A DNA stretch of 64,000 nt from Naumannella halotolerans (GTDB lineage Bacteria; Actinomycetota; Actinomycetes; Propionibacteriales; Propionibacteriaceae): the NCBI RefSeq assembly GCF_004364645.1, contig NZ_SOAW01000001.1, positions 682,001 through 746,000 of the forward strand, written 5' to 3'. The notes below the pieces were generated by a model. The model saw only the letters and a program-made list of their open reading frames with translations, made no database searches and had not been told where the DNA came from. Positions 58,559-64,000 of the stretch are shown one piece after another; the first letter of the stretch is position 1; every line of letters begins with the position of its first letter. The position numbers and the translations under genes are program-made.

Positions 58559-59362
58559 GTGTCCGAATCCGCCCGTCCAGGACCCTCGATCGACCTCACC
58601 CAGCGTCTGGCCGGGAAGGTCGCGGTGATCACCGGCGGTGCCAGTGGCATCGGCTTGGCCACCGCCCGACGCCTGGCCGCCGAAGGAGCCAAGGTGGTGA
58701 TCGGCGACCTGTCGGTCGAGGCCGGTGAGCGCGCCGCCGCGGAGGTCGGCGGCGCCTTCGTCGTCGTCGACGTCACCAACCAGGCACAGGTCGATCATCT
58801 CTTCGACAGCACCGCGGAGCTCTTCGGCTCGGTGGACATCGCGTTCAACAACGCAGGCATCTCACCCGACGACGACGATTCGATCGAGACCACCGAGTTG
58901 CCTGCCTGGGAGAAGGTGCAGGACGTCAACCTGAAGAGCGTCTATCTGTGTTGTCGAGCCGCTCTGCGGCACATGACCCAACAGGGGTCAGGGTCGATCA
59001 TCAACACCGCCTCCTTCGTTGCGCTACTGGGATCTGCCACCTCGCAGATCTCCTACACCGCCTCCAAGGGTGGGGTGTTGGCGATGAGTCGGGAGCTCGG
59101 CGTGCAGTTCGCCCGGCAGGGCATCCGGGTGAACGCGCTGTGCCCGGGACCGGTGGACACCCCGTTGCTGCGGGAGCTGTTCGCCGCCGACCCCGAGCGG
59201 GCACAACGGCGGCTGATCCACGTACCGATCGGCCGGTTCGCCCAGCCCGAGGAACTGGCGGCAGCCGTGGCCTTCCTGGCCAGCGACGACGCCTCCTTCG
59301 TCACCGCCTCCAGTTTCGTGGTCGACGGCGGCATCTCCGGCGCCTACGTGACACCGCTCTGA
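58559..59362 (+). CDS. Short-chain dehydrogenase/reductase
   Basis: A 267-residue classical SDR. VAVITGGASGIGLATA is the NAD(P)-binding motif, FNNAGIS the core Asn segment, and SYTASKGG holds the catalytic Tyr and Lys; Ser precedes in the NTASFVALLG region. It likely oxidises an alcohol to the aldehyde used by the preceding dehydrogenase: if the substrate is ethanolamine, gamma-glutamylethanolamide carries a primary alcohol. The GTG start at 58559 has AAGGAG upstream. Last gene of the cluster. Confidence 0.85.
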   Translation: MSESARPGPSIDLTQRLAGKVAVITGGASGIGLATARRLAAEGAKVVIGDLSVEAGERAAAEVGGAFVVVDVTNQAQVDHLFDSTAELFGSVDIAFNNAGISPDDDDSIETTELPAWEKVQDVNLKSVYLCCRAALRHMTQQGSGSIINTASFVALLGSATSQISYTASKGGVLAMSRELGVQFARQGIRVNALCPGPVDTPLLRELFAADPERAQRRLIHVPIGRFAQPEELAAAVAFLASDDASFVTASSFVVDGGISGAYVTPL

Positions 59363-59474
59363 GGGACTCGCCGGCCAGCCAGCAGCCGGTCGCGTCTGGA
59401 ACACGTGCGCCGAGTCCGGTGAGCCGTGAGAGAACCGTCCGTGGGAGGTCGTAGGACCGTCGTCCCTTGAATCT

Positions 59475-59527
59475 GTTCCGCAGGATTCGCACTCAAGATT
59501 CTCTTTGAGCTGCGTTTCCTGCGGAAC
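59475..59527. repeat. Palindromic repeat element, copy C
   Basis: A 53-bp imperfect palindrome, GTTCCGCAGGATTCGCACTC.../...GCGTTTCCTGCGGAAC, flanked by tct on the left and ggatg on the right like copies A and B at 27.4-27.6 kb. Its loop differs but the outer arms are conserved. Confidence 0.85.
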
Positions 59528-59557
59528 GGATGCAGGCGGGATCGCTGTGAAAATGCC

Positions 59558-59602
59558 CGGACAGACATGACCTCGGTCGAGGACCGGGGTCATGTCTGTC
59601 CG
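59558..59602. terminator. Large bidirectional hairpin between convergent genes
   Basis: A perfect 15-bp outer stem (59558-59572 with 59588-59602) continues through a T-G pair into a 5-bp inner stem CGGTC/GACCG with loop GAG. It separates the SDR from prpC. It lacks a T-run but is the strongest hairpin in this gap. Confidence 0.7.
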
Positions 59603-59617
59603 AATCGGGCCTTCCGA

Positions 59618-60817
59618 TCAGGCGCTCTCCTCCGGGCGTTCGAGTGCTTCCTTCTCGGTCTCGGTGGCGACATAACCTTCGATGTGTCGCTCATCCGGGC
59701 CGTTGTAGGCCGACAGCGGACGGATCAGCGCATTCGAGGCCGCCTGCTCCAGCACGTGGGCGCTCCAGCCGGTCACCCGGGAGGCGACGAACAGCGGGGT
59801 GAAGGTCAACGTGTCGAAACCGATCAGGTTGTAGGCCGGGCCCGAGGGGTAGTCCAGGTTCGGATAGATCCCCTTGCGCTCGACGAACTCGCTCTCCAGC
59901 GCGGTGTAGAGCTCCAGAACGTCCTGTCGGTCGTAGTGCTCGACCAGCGAGTCCAGCGCATCCTTCATCGTCGGTACGCGGGAGTCGCCGCGCTTGTAGA
60001 CGCGGTGGCCGAAGCCCATGATCTTGCGCTTCTCCGCCAGCGCCTTGTCCAACCACGGCTTCACGTTCTCGGCGCTGCCGATCTCGTCGAAGACGTGCAG
60101 CACGGCCTCGTTCGCCCCGCCGTGCAACGGGCCCTTCAAGGCGCCGATGGCGGCGGTGATCGCCGAGTACAGGTCGCTCATGGTGGAGGTGACCACGCGG
60201 GCGGTGAAGGTGGAGGCGTTGAAGGAGTGCTCGGCATACAGGATCATCGAACGGTTGAAGGCATCGACCACCAGCGGATCGGCCTCCTCGCCGAAGGTCA
60301 TCCACAAGAAGTTCGCCGCATAGTCAAGATCATCACGCGGCTCGACGACCTCCTCACCGCGACGCCGACGCTGGCCGTAGGCGACGATCGCCGGCAGTGC
60401 GGCATAGAGCCGGATGCTGCGGGCCAGATTGTCCTCGGCCGTACCACCGGCTTCCATCACCGACTTGGCGCCGCTGGTGTCGTTCGCACCGATGGCGCTC
60501 ACCGCAGTGCGGACCTCGTCCATCGGGTGGGCGTCGGTCGGCAGCAGGTCGATCACGGCCTTCACGTTGTCGGCCAGAGGACGATTCTCCCGCTCCACCT
60601 TGCGCAACTCCGCCAGTTGCTCCGCGGTCGGCAGCTCGCCGTTCCAGAGCAGGTAGGCCACGGCCTCGAACGGCTGGGTGGCGGCCAGCTCCTGCACCGG
60701 GTAGCCGCGGTAGAGCAGGCTGTTGGTCTCCGGGTTCACCTTCGAGACCGCGGTGTAGTCGACGACGACACCGGCGAGTCCCTTCTTGATGTCCTCGGGC
60801 TTGATCTCATCTGACAT
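59618..60817 (-). CDS. prpC: 2-methylcitrate synthase / citrate synthase
   Basis: A 399-residue citrate-synthase fold enzyme condensing propionyl-CoA with oxaloacetate (2-methylcitrate cycle). The active-site triad is visible: His232 in LHGGANE, His271 in GFGHRVYK and Asp322 in NLDYPSG. Its compact length and clustering with prpB and prpD point to the methylcitrate enzyme; such proteins often also accept acetyl-CoA. It is last in the operon, 33 nt after prpB. Confidence 0.93.
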   Translation of the reverse strand: MSDEIKPEDIKKGLAGVVVDYTAVSKVNPETNSLLYRGYPVQELAATQPFEAVAYLLWNGELPTAEQLAELRKVERENRPLADNVKAVIDLLPTDAHPMDEVRTAVSAIGANDTSGAKSVMEAGGTAEDNLARSIRLYAALPAIVAYGQRRRRGEEVVEPRDDLDYAANFLWMTFGEEADPLVVDAFNRSMILYAEHSFNASTFTARVVTSTMSDLYSAITAAIGALKGPLHGGANEAVLHVFDEIGSAENVKPWLDKALAEKRKIMGFGHRVYKRGDSRVPTMKDALDSLVEHYDRQDVLELYTALESEFVERKGIYPNLDYPSGPAYNLIGFDTLTFTPLFVASRVTGWSAHVLEQAASNALIRPLSAYNGPDERHIEGYVATETEKEALERPEESA

Positions 60818-60850
60818 GGTCGTGCTCCTTTGCGACGTGCGGGATCGGGA

Positions 60851-61750
60851 TCACTTGGTGATCTGGAAGTTGAAGATCGAGGAGTCGAAGCTGTTGTACT
60901 CCTCGTAGTCGAGCAGGTCGTACAGATCGGCCCGGTGTTGCATGGCGCCCAACTGGCTGGTCAGGTTGCCCTCGGAGAGCAGGGTGTCCAGTGCCCGCTC
61001 GGTGGCCCCCATCGCCATCCGCAGGGTCGACACCGGCCAGATCACCATCCGTACCCCGACATCGCGGAGTTGATCGACGGTGAACAGCTCGCTCTTGCCG
61101 AACTCGGTCATGTTCGCCAGCACCGGTACGTCCAGCGCGGCGGCGAGCTGCTCGAACTCCGACAGGTCACGCATCGCCTCACCGAAGATGGCATCGGCGC
61201 CGGCGTCGACCAGGGCCTTGGATCGGTCGATCGCCGCGTCCAGACCTTCCAACGCCCGGATGTCGGTCCGGGCCATGATCAGGAAGTTGTCGTCGCGGCG
61301 GGCATCGGCGGCCGAACGGATCCGCTGGACCGCGGTGGAAGTCCCGACGACCTCCTTGCCGTCCAGGTGACCACAACGCTTCGGGTTCACCTGGTCCTCG
61401 ATGTGACAACCGGCCAGACCGGCGTCCTCCAGGGTCTGCACGGTACGGGCGACATTCATCGCCTCACCGAAACCGGTGTCGGCGTCGACGATCGACGGCA
61501 GGTCGGTCACCCGGGCGATCTGCCCGGCGCGCTGGGCCACCTCGGTCAGCGTGGTCAACCCGATGTCGGGCAGACCCAGATCGGCCGACAGCACCGCGCC
61601 GGAGATGTAGACCCCGTCGAAGCCCTTGCGCTCGATCAGCTTCGCCGACAGCGGATTGAACGCACCGGGGAAGCACAGCAGCTCACCGGTGGCGAGTCGC
61701 TCACGGAACAGGCGGCGCTTCTCGTGGGCCGGTGTCTTCGCGTACAACAT
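60851..61750 (-). CDS. prpB: Methylisocitrate lyase
   Basis: A 299-residue isocitrate-lyase-superfamily TIM barrel that cleaves 2-methylisocitrate to pyruvate and succinate. The catalytic KRCGH motif is at 124-128 (Cys126). Metal ligands are in VDADTGFG (Asp89, Asp91) and HIEDQ (Glu118, Asp119). ATG at 61750 has AAGGGAG upstream; the frame is open upstream but unlike the family. It lies between prpD and prpC. Confidence 0.95.
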   Translation of the reverse strand: MLYAKTPAHEKRRLFRERLATGELLCFPGAFNPLSAKLIERKGFDGVYISGAVLSADLGLPDIGLTTLTEVAQRAGQIARVTDLPSIVDADTGFGEAMNVARTVQTLEDAGLAGCHIEDQVNPKRCGHLDGKEVVGTSTAVQRIRSAADARRDDNFLIMARTDIRALEGLDAAIDRSKALVDAGADAIFGEAMRDLSEFEQLAAALDVPVLANMTEFGKSELFTVDQLRDVGVRMVIWPVSTLRMAMGATERALDTLLSEGNLTSQLGAMQHRADLYDLLDYEEYNSFDSSIFNFQITK

Positions 61751-61784
61751 CAGCGCACTCCCTTCCTGGGTGATGACGGTTGCA

Positions 61785-63311
61785 TCAGAACAAGCCCTTC
61801 GGGGCACTGACTGAGTCGAGCAGACCGGGCTTGGCGATGATCGTCAACTGCGCGACCTCTTCGGCGCTCAGCTCCGGCAGACGCTGCACCAACTCCAGGA
61901 AGCGATCGATCTCGGACTGTTCCAACATCGGCTCGGCGAGCAGCTTGAACTTGTTGATGTAGTTCTCCCGGACGAACGGGCGGGCGCCCAGCGGATGCGC
62001 ATCGGCGACCGCGATCTCCTCGGTGATCGTGGAGCCGTCGGTGAGCTTGATCTCCACCCGGCCGCCGAAGGCCTTCTCGTCGGGATCCTCGGAGTGGTAG
62101 CGACGGGTCCACTCCGGGTCCTCGGCGGTGGTGATCTTGTTCCACAGCTCGACGGTGTCAGGACGTGCCGCCCGCTCGGGGGCGTAGGAGTCGACGTGGT
62201 GCCAGCCACCGTCCTGCAGGGCGACGGCGAAGATGTAGGGGATCGAGTGGTCCAGGGTCTCCCGCGAGGCCGACGGATCGTACTTCTGCGGATCACCGGA
62301 ACCCGAACCGATCACATAGTGCGTGTGGTGACTGGTGTGCAGGACGATCGAATCGATCTTGCTCGGATCCTTCAGCTCCGGGTGCTCGTTGCCCAGCCGT
62401 CGGGCCAGATCGATCCAGGCCTGTGCCTGGTACTCCGCGGAGTGCTCCTTGGTGTAGGAGTCGAGGATCGCCCGCTTCGCCTCACCCGGTGCCGGCAGCG
62501 GCACCTCGTAGCGGCCCTCGGGTCCGTCGAGCAGCCAGGCGATCACGCCGTCCTCACCCTCGTAGATCGGCGACGGGCTGGTCTGCCCGCGCATGGCCCG
62601 GTCGACGGCCTCGACCGCCAGCTTGCCGGCGAAGGCCGGGGCGTGTGCCTTCCAGGTGGAGATCTCGCCCTTGCGGGACTGCCGGGTGGCGGTGGTGGTG
62701 TGCAGGGCCTGACCGACGGCCTGGTAGATCACCTCGGTGGGCAGACCCAGCATGGTGCCGATGCCGGCGGCGGCCGACGGGCCGAGGTGGGCGACATGGT
62801 CGATCTTGTGCTTGTGCAGGCTGATCGCGCGGACCAGATCCATCTGGATCTCGTACCCGGTGGCGATGCCGCGCAGCAGGGCGGCACCGTCGGAGCCGAC
62901 GTGCTGGGCGACGGCGACGATCGGCGGGATGTTGTCACCGGGGTGGGAGTACTCGGCGGCCAGGAAGGTGTCGTGGTAGTCCAGCTCGCGGACCGCCACA
63001 CCGTTGGCCCAGGCAGCCCACTCCGGGCTGGAACGGACATCGAGCTGGCAGCCGAAGGTGGTCGAGCCGTTGCCGTTGCGGGTGACCGGATGGTCGAGGG
63101 CCTGGGAGCGGGCGGAGACGATCGGTCCGCGCAGCAGCGAGGCGGCGGCGACCGAGGCATTGTCGATGATCCGGTTGATCACCATCTCGGTGACCTCGGG
63201 GTCGACCGGCACCGGATCGGTGGCGACCTCGGCGATCTTCCAAGCGAGCTGGTCCTCACGTGCGAGGTTCTCGTCGCTGCGGTACATGCGGACGGGATGG
63301 TTGATTGTCAT
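61785..63311 (-). CDS. prpD: 2-methylcitrate dehydratase (MmgE/PrpD family)
   Basis: A 508-residue dehydratase converting 2-methylcitrate to cis-2-methylaconitate without an iron-sulfur cluster. Conserved segments include [51 protein letters not shown] and [15 protein letters not shown]. Length is normal for the methylcitrate-specific type. ATG at 63311 overlaps the gntR stop by ATGA. First catabolic gene of the operon. Confidence 0.95.
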   Translation of the reverse strand: MTINHPVRMYRSDENLAREDQLAWKIAEVATDPVPVDPEVTEMVINRIIDNASVAAASLLRGPIVSARSQALDHPVTRNGNGSTTFGCQLDVRSSPEWAAWANGVAVRELDYHDTFLAAEYSHPGDNIPPIVAVAQHVGSDGAALLRGIATGYEIQMDLVRAISLHKHKIDHVAHLGPSAAAGIGTMLGLPTEVIYQAVGQALHTTTATRQSRKGEISTWKAHAPAFAGKLAVEAVDRAMRGQTSPSPIYEGEDGVIAWLLDGPEGRYEVPLPAPGEAKRAILDSYTKEHSAEYQAQAWIDLARRLGNEHPELKDPSKIDSIVLHTSHHTHYVIGSGSGDPQKYDPSASRETLDHSIPYIFAVALQDGGWHHVDSYAPERAARPDTVELWNKITTAEDPEWTRRYHSEDPDEKAFGGRVEIKLTDGSTITEEIAVADAHPLGARPFVRENYINKFKLLAEPMLEQSEIDRFLELVQRLPELSAEEVAQLTIIAKPGLLDSVSAPKGLF

Positions 63312-63979
63312 CGATGACCTTCCGGGAGTGTGTCGAGGATACTTGTCAGGGCGTTGTGCAGATGGACATGGGTGGCATGGGCCGCCAGGTCGGAGTCACC
63401 GGCGGCGATCGCCGAGGCGATCAACCGGTGCTCGGTGACCGAGGCGGCCAGACGGTCGGGTTTGTCCCGGGCGAGCCGGCGTACCCGCACCAGGTGGGTA
63501 CGGACTCCGCGCAGCGCCGAGGTGAGGAAGTCGTTGCCGACAGCAGCATCGATCGCCGCGTCGAAGCGGGCGATGCAGGAGTAGTAGACGTCGCGCCCAG
63601 CCTTCTCCGCCAGCCGCAGTCGCGCCGGGTCGAACTCCTCGGCCAGGGCTGCGAAGACCTCGGGGTCACCACGCCGAGCCGCCGCGCGGGCCGCAGCCTC
63701 CTCCAGGGCACGACGCAGTTCGAACAGCGAACGGATGTCCTCGGCGCCGATGGCCGAGACCACGGTCACCCGCGGGGACTGCTGGACCACCAGGCCATCG
63801 GCGACCAGGCGACGGATCGCCTCTCGCAGCGGGGTCCGGCTGACACCCAGTCGCGCGGCCTGTTCCACCTCGCCGAGCACGGCTCCGGGTGGGAGCGTCC
63901 CGGCCTGGATGTCGGACAGCAACGTCGCGTAGGCCCGGTCACTGGCCCGCGTCTGCGGTCGCTCGTCCAACGTTGACAT
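63308..63979 (-). CDS. GntR-family regulator (FCD domain) of the prp operon
   Basis: A 223-residue FadR-subfamily GntR protein. The N-terminal winged helix (13-75) has [20 protein letters not shown] and [20 protein letters not shown]; the C-terminal FCD domain (about 85-210) has an Asp/His metal or ligand site pattern ([28 protein letters not shown]). It is encoded first in gntR-prpDBC and likely senses a methylcitrate-cycle intermediate or propionate. The start ATG at 63979 lies just downstream of TGTATACA, which overlaps the likely -10, consistent with autoregulation. Confidence 0.9.
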   Translation of the reverse strand: MSTLDERPQTRASDRAYATLLSDIQAGTLPPGAVLGEVEQAARLGVSRTPLREAIRRLVADGLVVQQSPRVTVVSAIGAEDIRSLFELRRALEEAAARAAARRGDPEVFAALAEEFDPARLRLAEKAGRDVYYSCIARFDAAIDAAVGNDFLTSALRGVRTHLVRVRRLARDKPDRLAASVTEHRLIASAIAAGDSDLAAHATHVHLHNALTSILDTLPEGHR

Positions 63980-63986
63980 CAGTCAA

Positions 63987-63994
63987 TGTATACA
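63987..63994. promoter_or_regulatory. Candidate GntR operator overlapping the -10 of gntR-prpDBC
   Basis: A perfect TGTATACA palindrome in the context CAATGTATACACTG, a form typical for FCD-type GntR sites. On the minus strand TATACA ends 7 nt before the ATG, so operator and -10 coincide. Confidence 0.55.
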
Positions 63995-64000
63995 CTGCCG

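Overview
The window is a stretch of high-GC actinobacterial chromosome, most likely from the family Propionibacteriaceae. The rRNA operon reads as propionibacterial, and the 23S rRNA carries the long insertion typical of high-GC Gram-positives. The protein set agrees: mycothiol ligase MshC, an F420-type (LLM) oxidoreductase, DUF3090, SCO1664-like and DUF5703 proteins, and a 2-methylcitrate cycle operon. The genus cannot be fixed from the sequence alone.

Layout, left to right. 0-11 kb is mixed metabolism: a frameshifted two-domain VOC protein, a small GNAT, a frameshifted succinate-semialdehyde dehydrogenase, a DUF255 thioredoxin-fold protein, a two-component pair, a hotdog thioesterase, YaaA, and a divergent AidB-like acyl-CoA dehydrogenase/PaaX-like regulator pair. 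11.4-13.1 kb holds tRNA-Leu(GAG), an atypical stretch with an orphan short reading frame and an exported protein of unknown function, DUF5703 and a tandem repeat. 13.2-16.2 kb holds an aldo/keto reductase, an LLM oxidoreductase and UppP. 16.5-20.5 kb is the mycothiol neighbourhood (split-barrel protein, phosphomutase-like protein, DUF3090, SCO1664-like, mshC), followed by hisE-hisG and a PH-domain membrane protein. 22-24.7 kb has a MatC-type carrier, a small membrane protein and SseB. 24.7-27.3 kb is the infC-rpmI-rplT-rRNA methyltransferase block, behind a leader containing an attenuator-like hairpin. 27.3-27.8 kb is a repeat-rich intergenic region. 27.8-33.8 kb carries an MscS channel, pheS-pheT preceded by a possible short leader reading frame, and an amidohydrolase. 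33.8-42 kb is the arginine operon argCJBDFR, then a GNAT and argH, with a palindromic ARG-box-like site in front. tyrS follows, then a complete rrn operon (16S-23S-5S, no spacer tRNA) behind five tandem promoters. 49.6-53.2 kb has a TPR-type protein with a long RG-rich tail, a HAD phosphatase, a small unknown protein and TlyA. 53.3-59.4 kb is an amine-utilisation cluster: an ethanolamine-permease-like transporter divergent from a glutamine-synthetase-like gamma-glutamyl ligase, a PuuD-like hydrolase, an aldehyde dehydrogenase and an SDR. 59.6-64 kb is the minus-strand operon gntR-prpD-prpB-prpC for propionyl-CoA oxidation.

The most notable signals are: (i) infC, which appears to start at ATC behind a good Shine-Dalgarno and downstream of an attenuator-like terminator; (ii) five evenly built tandem rRNA promoters; (iii) a 53-bp imperfect palindrome present in three intergenic copies; (iv) tandem duplications that span the stop codons of three genes; (v) a recurrent TANNNT-N6/7-start-codon arrangement that implies many leaderless mRNAs, including a short reading frame before pheST; and (vi) the gamma-glutamylation amine cluster. 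Two genes near the left end are broken by one-base losses in G/C homopolymers, so either decay or sequencing error must be considered there.
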